From NCBI GenBank assembly GCA_035771175.1, contig CM069607.1:14082001-14146000 (forward strand): 64,000 nucleotides of DNA, written 5' to 3'. Origin of the DNA: Paratinospora sagittata (lineage: Eukaryota > Streptophyta > Magnoliopsida > Ranunculales > Menispermaceae). Positions 22,525-33,461 of this stretch are shown one piece after another (position 1 is the stretch's first letter; each line of letters opens with the position of its first letter). Position numbers and translations under genes: made by a program. Under the pieces are notes generated by a model, which had not been told where the DNA came from, did no database searches, and saw only the letters and a program-made list of their open reading frames with translations.

Positions 22525-23095
22525 TTATATTATATTGTATCATTTTTATTTTGTTGCATTTCAACTTTATTAGTATACTCTCTAAAAAAGAAAAAAAAAA
22601 CTTTATCAAGTATGCTTTATTAAGTATATTCTCTAAAAGTATGTAGGGCTAGATATAAATATATAATGAATTTAACTAAATTATAATAATATGAGTTGGG
22701 CTATAATTATGAAAGAAAGACATTATCCAACTACATATATATTTAATTAAGTCAAGAGTATTATATAATTAAGGGTATAAATTTGTATTATATATACATT
22801 ATTAAGAACAAGTTCAATTAAGTATATAATATGAAAAAATATACATATAATCAACTAAGATATTATATATATACAGTTTATATTATATTGTATCCTTTTT
22901 ATTTTGATGTATTTCAACTTTATTGAGTATACTCTCTAAAAAATAAAAAATAAAAAATTGACAAAGTGTGCTTTATTAAGTATACTCTCTAAAAATATGT
23001 AGGGCTAGATATAAATATATAATGAATTTAACTAAATTATAATTACATGAGTTGGGCTAAAATTATGAAAGAAAGACATTATTCAATTATATATA
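22350..23095 (+). repeat. Tandem duplication, two ~370-bp units
   Basis: Units 22350-22735 and 22736-23095 share TTTAATTAAGTCAAGAGT, CTTTATTAAGTATA, ATGTAGGGCTAGATATAAAT and GAAAGAAAGACATTAT in the same order. The first unit also contains the (TA)n at 22481-22520, which explains the length difference. Confidence 0.85.
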
Positions 23096-23289
23096 TAAAC
23101 TCACTCATTTTAATAATGAAAATGAACCAACATATATTCAAGATAAATTAAATAAAACAAATAATCCACATACGTAGTCTATTTTTAATTAGAGTATATA
23201 TAGTATATAATTAGAGTATAAAATGACAAAAACAAAACATAATTAAGATTCAAGAGAATATAATTAGAGAATATATTATACATACATAC

Positions 23290-25094
23290 TGTTGGCTCAG
23301 GAGTGTCCAAGAGGGAGGTGAATTGGACAACAAAGCTGGTTTTACCTTTCAATAAAACTGATTTACAGATTTAATTAAGTAATGGCAGTTAATGAACAAA
23401 GATAGTAAACAATATAAAATAAACAAAGTGCATACAAATTTAGAGTGGTTCGGCTCTTGCCTACGTCCACTACCTAATCTCCCCGACTAGGATTTTGTCC
23501 AAACTCTACTATCGAATCCTCTTACTGGTGAGGATCAAAGCATTACACATTTTCTCAACTTCACGGGTGTGAGAATAATCGTTACACACTTGAGCAACAC
23601 TTGCTCAACCTCAGTGATATAAACAGTCACTTGTACAAATCAAATACAATTTGAGAGCTTGATTCTCTTACCAAGAATCAAAGAAATACTTACAAAGTAA
23701 TAGGTAAACCACATACCGTCACTGATTCAACAATAAATGTATGATAAAGCTCGGTTGAAAGTGTAAAATATATTGCCCATCTTTCCTTCGATGGATTTTG
23801 ATATGTATGAAGTTGAATTACTAGATCCATAAGGTAAATATGTATCAAAGTATTTTTAAAGAGATTTTCACAGCAAAATAAAAGAATAAAGTTCAAAGAG
23901 TTGGCGAAAAGATTTTTATTTTTTTCTTTCTGTTTTTTGGTTTCAACGGCTCAAGGTACATATATAAAGAATGCATTTGATTTTTTATTTTTGGAAAGAT
24001 TTGGCGCTTGATTTAAAATTCAAAATCAACGATCAAAATGTTTCACAAAAGAAAATCGGTTCAGACTGTTTGAGAAATCTTGAGATCTTTGTGCAATTAC
24101 AAAAATGGAAAGTATCAAAAAATGCACAGGTTGACAGCTTTTTCAAAAATTTTGACAGTGTCGTATTAGCGTCTTGAAATACGCTATTTTGAAAAATTGA
24201 GTTTTTTGTCAACTTATTCAGGGAAGGCGCTAATACTGCGTTAGCGTCCTGATGGACTTATTTTTTCAGAAACTCAGGAAGGGCGCTAATACCGCATTAG
24301 CGTCCTGATAGGCATCTGCTAGTTTTTCCAGGTTCATTCGATGAACGCGCTAATACTCGATCAGTGTCCTGCTTTGGACGATATACATTCAAACCCAGAA
24401 ACCATCAGCGCCCTCATGGTTCATCAGCGTCTTGCAGTGTTGGCTCAATATTAAGTTACTAGTCACTGCATCAACGCCCTAATGGCCCATCAACGTCCTG
24501 AAAGACACTAAAAAATAGTTTTTTAAAAAAATTTGATTTTCCAACACTCGATTAAATCAAATCAACGCTTGAGCTTTTTGAATCAAATCAAACATTTGGA
24601 AATTATGCACATATTCAAAGATAAGTCGAAAAACCTTCGAATTAAATCAATTAAAATCATTTTCTTCAAGATTGAAAGGTTTTGAAAACTTATGAAAAAT
24701 CATGAAGTGAATGATGTGCTAAATCAGATGATGGCTGATATTCTATAGTCCTAAATCATTCTAATAACATAAAAATAGATTCCTAAATAAACATGGTATT
24801 TATCTTGATCACGAACTTGACTTCTTTTCCACCATGCTTTTGAGTGAATTATCCATGCATCATCATGTACTCAATATGCATATGAATGTGGTTTGTAATC
24901 ATCAAAATATCTTTTCTCATACAAGAGATGAGGGTTATGAAAATAACAATCTCCCCCTTTTTTATGATTTCAAACCCATTACTGTAGGTCTTGAAGCATA
25001 TGAAATAATATGAATGCATGAACCTACACTGTATGAATGAAAGTGACATGTAATGATCATGTGATTAAAAATAATGTTTAATGCGCTTTAGTCT
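23290..25094 (-). repeat. 3' LTR of the SIRE-like copia element
   Basis: The outer end is TGTTGG at 23290. The inner end is placed at the G/C homopolymer, about 25094 (approximate). It is homologous to 30740-30880 in the same orientation and to 30881-40683 in the inverted orientation. It carries a degenerate array of GCGCTAAT..ATTAGCGTCCTG units at 24215-24510. Confidence 0.8.
24215..24510. repeat. Array of short near-palindromic units in the SIRE LTR
   Basis: Repeated pairs of GGCGCTAATAC / GCATTAGCGTCCTG, later drifting to ATCAGCGCCCTCATGG / CATCAGCGTCTTG. Each pair can fold on itself. Similar arrays occur at 31270-31450 and 39706-39815 in the inverted LTR. Confidence 0.75.
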
Positions 25095-25118
25095 CCCCCC
25101 CCCCCCCCCCCCCCCCCC
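25095..25118 (-). other. Polypurine tract: 24-base G/C homopolymer
   Basis: A run of exactly 24 C on the plus strand (G on the coding strand) next to the 3' LTR. Its place is that of the polypurine tract. The length may be inflated by polymerase slippage or assembly. Confidence 0.6.
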
Positions 25119-25269
25119 AAATGATTACTTTCTCCTGACTTATTACTCTTCCTTTTGTATGATGCTTCAAGAGTAATTACTTCTCTCCCTTTTGAAAACA
25201 TCAAAAAGAAATGAGGTAATTGTTGACAAGTGGTGTAAGCATCAAAATATCACAGAGTTTATAAGTTTG

Positions 25270-26920
25270 ATTCAGAGAACATTCCTAACTATCTTTTGAT
25301 AAAAACAAATTGATCTTTTGGTAAAGCTTTAGTGAAAATGTCTACCAGTTGATATTTGGCTCCAATGTGAATAAGCTTCACAGTATCGTTTTGCACATGA
25401 TCCCATAAGAAATGATGTCGAATTTGAATATGTTTAGTTCGGGAGTGCAGTGCGAGACTTTTAGATATATTGATAGCACTTGTATTATCACACAATATTT
25501 CAGTGCAACCAACATGAATTTGGTAATCTTGAAGTTGTTATTTCATGTATACAACTTGAGAACAACAACTACAAGCTGCAACATATTCACCTTCAGCTAT
25601 GAATAATGTCACTGAATATTGCTTTTTACAGAACTAGGAAATTAAAGAATTTCTTAAGAAATGACAAAATTCAGAGGTCTTTTTCTATCAGTAAGACTCT
25701 CAGCATAGTCAGAGTCTACATAGCTTTTTAGTTCAAATGATGTACCTTTGGAATACCAAATTCCAAGATCAGTTGTACCATTTATGTATCTAAAGATTGG
25801 TTTGACACATTTTAAGTATGATTCTTTTGGATTGGACTGAAATCTTGCACATAGGCAGACACCGAACATGATATCAGGTCTACTGGCTGTGAGATAGAGT
25901 AAACTTCCAATCATACTTCTATATAGTTTTAGATCTATAAGTTTTCCTTTATCATCCTTATTTAACTTAATTGTTGAACTATAGGGAGTGTCTATAGATT
26001 TTAGATTGTTCATCTGAAACTTTTTAATCATTTTCTTAGCATACTCTGATTGGCTTATAAAGGTTTCATCAGACATTTGTTTGATTTGCAAACCAAGAAA
26101 GTACGTAAGTTCTCCCATCATACTCATTTTGAATTCATTTTGCGTTAACTTAGAAAACTCTCTACACAAATCTTTGTTTGATGCACCAAATATGATATCA
26201 TCCACATATATTTGAATAATAAGCATATCATCATTCTGGTGTTTGATAAAAAAAAGTTGAATCAAAATTTTCTTTCTGAAAATGGTGATCTAAAAGAAAT
26301 GAACTGAGTTTATCATACCAAGTTAGAAGAGCTTATCTGAGTCCATATAAAGCTTTGTGGAATTTGAACACATGTTCCGGGTTATAAGCATCCTCAAAAC
26401 TTGGAGGTTGCTCCACATATACCTCTTTATTGATGTAGCAATTTAAAAATACATTTTTTTACATCCATTTGGTATAAGGGAAAACTTTTGTAACAAGCAG
26501 AAGCAAGTAACATTATGATTGCCTCTAATCTTGCTACTGGAGTAAAGGCTTCAGCGAAGTCCATGCCTTCTTCTTGATTGTACCCTTGTGCAACCAATCT
26601 AGCTTTATTTCGGACTATGATTCCTTGTTCATCCTTTTTGTTTCTAAATATCCATTTGGTTCTTATAATTGATTGATGAGTTGGTCTAAGAACTAATTTC
26701 CAAACTTTGTTTCTGACAAAGTGTCCTAGTTATTCTTGCATAACAAGAATCCAGTTCTCATCCTTCAATGCATCTTCCACTTTTGTTGGTTCAATTTGAG
26801 ATACAAAAGCAACAAACTTTTGATCTCTATGAATTAAAGATCTAGTGGATACACCCTTTGATGGGTCACCTAATATTTGATCTTTGGGGTGACTTCTGAA
26901 TGTGTCTTATTGGTAGGTTC
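25270..26920 (-). pseudogene. copia reverse transcriptase and RNase H, degraded
   Basis: Minus-strand remnants in several frames. From 26700 downward: [14 protein letters not shown], then [20 protein letters not shown] and [10 protein letters not shown]. The catalytic YVDDIIFGA lies near 26200-26175 with FSKLTQNEFKMSMMGELTYF after it, then YLTASRPDIMFGV. RNase H shows DSDYAESLTDRK, CDNTSAINISK, HIQIRHHF and VDIFTKALPK down to 25290. Stops and frame changes occur near 26270, 25654 and 25500. Confidence 0.9.
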
Positions 26921-28217
26921 TAAGTTTTGAACTATCTGGGGATCATCATCATCGTCATTGAGATTCATTCATTTAATTTTATCTTTAAGATTCCTTTTGG
27001 CTTCACATTCATCAAAGTTGACATGAATTGATTCTTCTACAGTTTTTGTAGTTTTGTTGAACACTCTATATGTTCTACTGTGAGAAGAATATCCTAGAAA
27101 TATTCTTATATCTGATTTGGGTTTAAACTTGTCAAGATTATCCTTGTCATTCGCAATGAAGTACTTGTATCAAAATACTCTAAAATAACTTATGTTGGGT
27201 GCTTTACCCTTCCATTACTCTAGAATTTTGCTTGTAGTTTTCCTAATCATTGTTCTATTCATTACATGACATGTTGTGTTAATTGCTTCTGCCCAAAAAT
27301 AGTTTACTACATTATACTCACTGAGCATTGTTCTACACATATCTTGTAATATTCTATTCTTTCTTTCAACTACACCATTTTACTATGGTGTCCTAGGGGC
27401 TGAGAATTGGTAAATATACCCTTGATTATTACAAAATTCTTTGAGATTTTTATTAACAAAGTTTCCTCCTCTATCACTTCTAATGATATTTATTTTATAT
27501 CCCTTTTCATTTTCAACTTTTCTACATAATTTAATAAACAAATCATATGCTTAGGATTTGAGCTAGAAAGAATACTCATGTAAATTTGGTAAAACCATCA
27601 ACAATCACAAATACATAAGATTTACCACCTAAGCTTTGTGTTTTGGTTGGTCCGAAAATATCTATGTGAATCAATTCAAGAGCTCTAGTAGTAGACAAAT
27701 ATTTCTTGCTCTTAAAAGATGATTTGGTATGCTTACCCAATTGACATGGTTTACAAACCTTGTCCTTTAAGTATATTTCTTTTGGAATTCCTTCGGCAAG
27801 ATCATTCTTGACTAATTTAAATATATTTTTAATACTAACATGTGCTAGTCTTCTATGCCAAAGTCATGCATCATATAAGATGTATTCCATATCATCAAGA
27901 TCCGCGCAATATACATTTTTGTGTCTGGATGTTATGAATGCAATTGAATTATGAGAATGTCTAACTATGCACCTATTTGCTTCAAAAGAAATTTCATAAC
28001 CCTTGTCACATAATTGACTTATGCTCAAGAGATTATGTTTTAGGCCTTTAACAAACAGTACACCAGTAAGAGAAAGAGAATCATTACCAATGGTTCTAAT
28101 GCCTGCAATTTCACCTTTGTTGTTGTCTCTGAACGTCACGTTCACGCCTTTCTTCCTTTCCATGCACAAGAACTTTGACTTGTCACCAGTCATATGTCTT
28201 GAGAATCCACTGTCCAA
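26921..28217 (-). pseudogene. copia protease and integrase, degraded
   Basis: Protease near 28217-27870 reads MDSGFSRHMTGDKSKF (normally LDSGCSRHMTG) and LLSISQLCDKGYEISF. Integrase follows with CKPCQLGKHTKSSF-like zinc-finger sequence, IRSDRGGNFVNKNL near 27490, SAPRTP..NGVVERKNR near 27385 (a stop replaces one residue) and FLGYSSHSRTYRVFN near 27095-27050. At least five in-frame stops are visible. Confidence 0.88.
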
Positions 28218-28244
28218 ATACCATATGTCTCTATTCTTGCTTAT

Positions 28245-29303
28245 CTACACGACATAAAATACTTTTGATTTTTGTACACATGTTGCTTTAGGTTCATGCA
28301 TGTTAGTATCAACAAGAATACCCTTTTCAATCCATGCAAGTTTTCTCTTCTTAGTGTTTATGACGCTACATGTTAATATGGTATGACATTTTTTATGACA
28401 TTTATGACATTTAGGTCTCTTGGTCAACAAAGTGTTATATTCTTTTTGTTTTGATCCTTGAGTATGACCTATACCAACTTTATCAAATGCACATCTCTGA
28501 GATCCTAGCATCATATCAAATAATTTTTGCCCATTTGTAAATTTAAGCACTATATTATTTAAGTCTTCATTTTTCTTTCTAAGCAACTCATTTTCATTTT
28601 CCATTTTTTCAATCATTCTTTTAAGTTGTTCATTATCTAAGGATAGCTCATCAAGATCCTTCTGTTGAGATTCAATCTCTTCAAGAGCATCTTCTAAGTT
28701 TTTCTTGAGCTTCTCGTTTTTCTTAATTTCTCTACTTAATTTGGTTTTTACTATATCACTAACATGAGAATTAAGAACATCAATACTTTCATCAAATGGT
28801 TCGGATTTTACATCGGTGCTTGCCATAAGACAAATAGCTGTTTTGTGGTTGGAATCCGAATCACTCTCACTCGAGCTTGTGTCATCCCATGTAGCTTTCA
28901 ACACTTTCTTGTCCTTCCTTTTTGAGCTAAAATTCTTCTTGTGCTTGTTAGAACAATCACTTTTAACGTGGTCTAGTTTATTGCAACCAAAGCAAATGAG
29001 TTCAGTGGGTTTAGCTCCAAATTTTTTTCCTTTATGGAATTTAGTGCTTGACATTCCCTTTCTTTTTCTTCTAAACAACTTATTGAACTTTCTAGACAAC
29101 ATAACTATATTGTCATATGTACTCTCATTTTCTAAAGTATTTTTAGATTCAATTTCTACATTCAATGCTATGGTTTTCTTTTTCTTATCCTCAACCTTAG
29201 TTTGGGTTTTGTTATTTTTCAATTTCATCTCATGAACCATTAATGAACCACATAGTTCATCGAAAGTATATTTGACTAGGTTCTTAGCTTCCTCAATGGC
29301 CAT
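28245..29303 (-). pseudogene. copia gag, C-terminal part with zinc knuckle and coiled coil
   Basis: An open stretch of about 350 codons on the minus strand. It contains TFDELCGSLMVHEMKL, the CCHC-type knuckle CFGCNKLDHVKSDC, an acidic Ser/Asp stretch and a long Glu/Lys/Leu coiled coil (EKLKKNLEDALEEIESQQKD). The coiled coil is typical of SIRE-type gag proteins. It is separated from the N-terminal gag (30113-30686) by the solo LTR. Confidence 0.85.
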
Positions 29304-29310
29304 GGCTTTG

Positions 29311-30117
29311 TGTCACACCCCAGTACACAATACACCGCAGTGTCTAGTACCCCCGGGATATGATGGACACCTCATACCGAGCGTACCCCAGCCGTTATAT
29401 ACCACATAATATTGTTACATCCCAGTACACAGCACACCGCAGCGTCTAGTACCCCCTGGATCATTTGTCCACACTCTTATGAAGAGTGTGGACAAATGAT
29501 CCAGGGGGTACTAGACGCTGCGGTGTGCTGTGTACTGGGATGTGACAATATTATGAATATGCGTTTTGAATATAATTAAGATGAAAATTTTTGGATCACG
29601 TGACTAGTTTAAATAGTATCTTTAAGGATGCTGGGCAGGTCAAAGTGATCATAGTACTGTCTGATTTTAATGATGGAAATCAGAAGTTCTCTGGTAGTAG
29701 TTGTATGTTATAGAAAGTGCGTGGAAAGATCCTTGAAGCTATCTGTTCCACTCACGAAACTAAACCAGATGAATGCTATAGAATGCGTTGACCGTTGGGC
29801 ATGGGAAAGCTCTCATTGTATTAAATGTTATTACTATTTTTAGAACCTGGAAGTAATTGTGATTGATGAATATCACGTCCAGATCTAGGTTGTGCATTGA
29901 TACAAAAGGATAGGTTCATTACTTGGGTCTCCACATGAGACATACACGTGTTGTAAATCGAGTTCTATTTCAAATCACATTCCGAACTCACTTTTGACTT
30001 TTTCAAGTTCATTTGACACATGTACACATGGCTTTAAATGTACTTATACGTGTATTATACATCTCGATATAAGCGTACTTCAATGTATATATTTAATTAA
30101 AATTACGGGGTGTTACA
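29311..30117. mobile_element. Solo LTR inserted in copia gag
   Basis: An 807-bp insertion beginning TGTCACACCCC and ending GGGGTGTTACA. It is flanked by the 5-bp duplication CTTTG (29306-29310 and 30118-30122). No coding capacity, PBS or PPT, so it is a solo LTR of a Tekay-like gypsy element. Its first 250 bp (CCAGTACACAGCACACCGCA and related) resemble the 5' LTR at 31483. It includes a hairpin at 29408-29552. Confidence 0.88.
29408..29552. repeat. Near-perfect palindrome in the solo LTR
   Basis: Arms of about 71 bp (29408-29478 and 29482-29552) around a 3-base loop with about one mismatch. The arm holds the CCAGTACACAGCACACCGCA block and the CTAGTACCCCCTGGATCATT block. Confidence 0.93.
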
Positions 30118-30122
30118 CTTTG

Positions 30123-30686
30123 GGTTTCCGTACTCTAGGTAATCCTCTAAAGAATTTTCTAACAGTTTCTTCTTGATCATAACTCTTTCCTAAAGTCTTC
30201 ATCTCATTCAAGTTTTTAGTGAATCGTGCAATGGCTCCTGCTATATTTTCGGTTTCTTCCATCTTATAAGTTTCATAAATTTCAATTAACATTTGAAGCT
30301 TAGCCTTTTTGACTTGCAAAGTCCCCTCATGGGTTACTTCGAGTCTCTCCCAAATCTCCTTGGTTGTTTCACACGCATTAACCCTATTAAATTCATCACA
30401 AGATAAACTACAAAATAGAATGTTTACAACTTGGTTGTTTAGTAACTCTCTTCTTTTCTTTTGCTATCCACTCATCTAACTCCTTAGGAACAGTCACATC
30501 GTTAACAGTTTTAGTAGGTGTGGGACAATCGTTCATCACAACATCTCACATTTCTAGGTCTTAGGCTCTAAGATAAAATCTAATCCTAGTTTTTCAATGA
30601 AGGTAGTCATCCCCTTTGAAAAGAGGTGGTCTATTGGTAGAGTTTCCTTCATTTAGAATAGTGTCTTTATGATTTTGGCTTGCCAT
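30123..30686 (-). pseudogene. copia gag, N-terminal part (UBN2-like), three internal stops
   Basis: Starts at an ATG (complement of 30684-30686, MASQNHKDTILNEGN) and runs toward the solo LTR. Recognisable segments are NRPPLFKGDDYLH, DEFNRVNACETTKEIWERL, VTHEGTLQVKKAKLQML and ENIAGAIARFTKNLNEM, as in the UBN2 gag family. Stops after DDYLH and again within the next 30 codons show decay. Confidence 0.85.
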
Positions 30687-30719
30687 AGATAATCAAAGAT
30701 TGTTAGATCTTTTGATGGA

Positions 30720-30739
30720 TAACATGTTCTAATACCTAT
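30720..30739 (-). other. Degenerate primer binding site of the copia element
   Basis: Reading the minus strand directly after the LTR: ATAGGTATTAGAACATG, a mutated form of the TGGTATCAGAGCATG site for tRNA-iMet. It confirms that the 5' LTR is the one starting at 30740. Confidence 0.7.
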
Positions 30740-30880
30740 TGTTGGCTTAGGAGTGTCCAAGAGGGGCGTGAATTGAACAACGAAGCGGGTTTTACCTTTC
30801 AATAAAACTTATTTACAGATTTAATTAAGTAATGGTAGTTAATGAACAAAGATAGTAAATAACAATATACATTCCTAAGT
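30740..30880 (-). repeat. 5' LTR of the SIRE-like element, truncated
   Basis: Matches the first ~140 bp of 23290-25094 (TGTTGGCTTAGGAGTGTCCA, GGTTTTACCTTTCAATAAAA, GAACAAAGATAGTAAA) in the same orientation, then stops abruptly at about 30880. Confidence 0.85.
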
Positions 30881-31477
30881 ATATTGTATACGTGATAATG
30901 CATGGATGATTCACTTAAAAGCATGGTGGAAAAGAAGTCAAGGTCGTGATCAAGATGAAGACCGTGTATATTCAAGAATTTAATTTCATGTTCTAGAATG
31001 ATTTAGGCTTGTAGAATGTTAGTCATCATCTGATTCAACAAATTATTCGCCTCATGAATTTCTCATGATTTTTTTACAAGTTTTCAAAAACCTTTTAATC
31101 TTAAAGAAAATGTTTTTAATCGATCTATTTCAAAGGTTTTTCGACTTAATCTTTGGAACATCTGCATGATTTTCAAATGTTTGATTTGATCCAAAAAAAG
31201 CTCAAGTAACAATTTGATTTAATCGTGTTTTTAGAAAATCAAATTTCAAAAAAACTATTTTCAGTGTCTTTCAGGACGCTAATACAGTGGCTAATCACTT
31301 AATATCGAGCCAACACTGCAGGGCGCTGACGATTTCTGGGTTCGAATATTTATCATTCACGTCAGGACGCTAATCGAGTATTATCGTCCTCATCAAACTA
31401 ACCTGAAAAAACAAGTAGTTGTCACCAGGACGCTAATGTAGCATTAGGACCCACCCTGAGTTTCTAGGTTTTGGAAT

Positions 31478-31482
31478 AATAA
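31478..31482. repeat. Target site duplication AATAA, left copy
   Basis: AATAA before the 5' LTR matches 39697-39701 after the 3' LTR. The homologous part of the uninterrupted LTR (complement of about 24253-24260) has a single copy in AAAATAAGTCC. Confidence 0.85.
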
Positions 31483-32029
31483 TGTCACGCCTGGGTTGCA
31501 CACAGTGCCCCCTACCCAGGGTGATGAGTACCCCTGCAGGGCATACTCCAGCCATTATATACCACATAATATTGTCACATCCCAGTACACAGTACACCGC
31601 AGCGTCTAGTACCCCCGGGATCCTTTGTTCATACTATTCACTCATTTTATGAATAGTGCAGGGCCTCCCCCAGATTCGAACTCACAACCTCCTTATAAGG
31701 TTTGATTTCGCAATCTGAGTAGCCACTGAACCATTGGTTACTCAGATTGCGAAATCAAACCTTATAAGGAGGTTGTGAGTTCGAATCTGGGGGAGACCCT
31801 GCACTCTTCATAAAATGAGTGAATAGTGTGGACAAAGGATCCCGGGGGTACTGCACTATTCATAAAATGAGTGAATAGTATGGACAAAGGATCCCGGGGG
31901 TACTAGACGTTGCGGTGTGCTGTGTACTGGGATGTGACAATATTATGTGATATATAATGGCTGGAGTATGCCCTGCGGGGGTACTCATCACCCTGGATAG
32001 GGGCACTGTGTGCAACCCAGGCGTGACAA
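31483..32029. repeat. Foldback (long inverted repeat) at the start of the 5' LTR
   Basis: Arms 31483-31733 and about 31735-32029 run from TGTCACGCCTGGG to CCCAGGCGTGACA. Matching blocks include CAGGGTGATGAGTACCCC, CATACTCCAGCCATTATATA, CTAGTACCCCCGGGATCCTT and CCCCCAGATTCGAACTCACA. The right arm has one extra ~48-bp tandem copy of the GAATAGTATGGACAAAGGAT block. The arms differ at a few positions, so the palindrome is not brand new. Confidence 0.93.
31650..31735 (-). ncRNA. tRNA-like SINE head (pol III A and B boxes) in the left arm of the foldback
   Basis: On the minus strand TGGTTCAGTGGCT (31733-31721) fits a pol III A box and GAGTTCGAATCTG (31683-31671) fits a B box, about 50 bases apart as in tRNA-derived SINE promoters. 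The B box recurs on the plus strand at 31777-31789 in the right arm. This is a fragment; no SINE body or tail can be defined. Confidence 0.5.
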
Positions 32030-33450
32030 AAAGGTCTTATGTATACATGAGGTGTGCTGTGTACTGGGATGTGACAATCTTATGTGGTATAGTCATATAT
32101 GCATGAGGTTGAAAAGTATATTAATATATGAATGAATATATTAATATATGAATGGGTATATATTAATGCAGTAATGTGTGTATATATAGTCATATATGCA
32201 TGAGGTTGAAAAGTATATTAATATATGAATAGGTTTGAGACTTATTTGATGGCATGCAAATATATTGATGGAATAATATATAGGTGGGATTGAGATGTTT
32301 ATATACAAATAAGATTAAGTTTCATGATTATATACTGACACGTAGTACTTGTTGGGTATATTTAAGAGTAAAATCATATGGAAAATAATTGATTATTGTT
32401 TGGTGAAATTACAGCAAAGTTTGGAATAGGTGGGGACAGTACGCAGTGGTAGTGATATTTGGTCAACACTAGGCTGTGTTGGCATTAAGTGAGTATCCTT
32501 CCATTTCTTGGTTATTTTGTATGGCATTGTAGCTATGAACTGTTTGAAATGATAAGCATGTATGAATGGCATGGTATAAAATTGCATGGATTGAATACAT
32601 GAAAAATATTTCAAAAACGAAGCATGTCTAACCTGTAAGAACATGTTAGAACATGAGTCATTCTAGGAATAAGTCCCGCATGAGTAGTACCTTGAGTATC
32701 TCATGGGCTTAGTGGCTGTCTTGGAATTGATTGTGATAAAATTGAGTATGAGAGGACAGTTAGGCTACCCTTGTTTGGGCCGAACGAGGGGTGAGTCTCG
32801 CTCTATACTTAGAAGGTGGGAGATGGATATGACTTTCAGTGGGAAAGTGAAATTGTTTTGAAAAATATTGCAGGAAGCTCCGAGCTATTTTGTGCATATA
32901 TGTATTGTCTTTTTGCACTTGCATCTTTAAATGTATTTGATTATGATTTTATCAACATGTTTATTAAATGCATATGAATGCTATAGAATGGAACTTAATC
33001 ACTAAGCTTGTTGTAGCTCACCCCATTACCTCCAATATTTCAGGTAAGGACCCAAAAACAAAAGGAAAAGCAAAGAAAGGATAAACCGTCTTCTGGAAAC
33101 TTTACTTGCTATGTATGTATGGAAGAAACAGTTACAACATGATTACTTTTGATATGTATAATTAGCATGTATATATATATTATCACATAGACGAGTGAGT
33201 GGAGTGATAATATGAGCCATACTTGACGTATTGGGGTATGAAATATTGTTATGATGATAAAGATCTGAATGTAAATGAGTATGAAAATGAATGAATGTAG
33301 ATTTTGAATTGAAGGCTATCAAGGAATTTGAAATTCGTGTATTTACATTGAGGCTGACAGTGTATTGTACATTGTATACGGGGATGTATAGTGTATAGTA
33401 TATTGTGCCGATCATGACGTCAGCCTACGTAAGGGGCGTCGTGACAGTAT

Positions 33451-33461
33451 TGGTATCAGAG
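33451..33461 (+). other. Primer binding site of gypsy element 2
   Basis: TGGTATCAGAG starts five bases after the 5' LTR; the tRNA-iMet type site. Confidence 0.88.

Larger units (their letters stand above)
23290..30880 (-). mobile_element. Ty1/copia element, SIRE/Maximus-like, minus strand, inactive and 5'-LTR truncated
   Basis: Order on the minus strand: truncated 5' LTR (30880-30740), degenerate PBS, gag, protease, integrase, RT, RNase H, a G24 polypurine tract and the 3' LTR (about 25094-23290). Integrase before RT identifies Ty1/copia. LTR termini on the plus strand begin TGTTGGCTCAGGAG (23290) and TGTTGGCTTAGGAG (30740). A solo LTR (29311-30117) has inserted in gag. The 5' LTR stops after about 140 bp at a junction with an inverted LTR. 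Confidence 0.88.
31483..33446 (+). repeat. 5' LTR of gypsy element 2
   Basis: The 1,964-bp LTR starts TGTCACGCCTGGG and ends GGGGCGTCGTGACA. The first 547 bp are a foldback. A 44-bp block (TAGTCATATATGCATGAGG...) is directly repeated at 32090 and 32187. The GTAGCTCACCCCATT motif near 33013 and the CAGGTAAGG following it are shared in kind with the LTR of gypsy element 1. Confidence 0.85.

Noticed and set aside
28816..29235. 139-codon plus-strand open frame
   Set aside because: Shadow of the copia gag coding strand; its Phe/Leu/Ser-rich content comes from the Glu/Lys-rich coiled coil on the other strand.
33143..33415. 90-codon minus-strand frame in the 5' LTR of gypsy element 2
   Set aside because: AT-rich LTR sequence; the peptide is Tyr/His/Asn/Ile-rich and low in complexity, with no start context or conservation.
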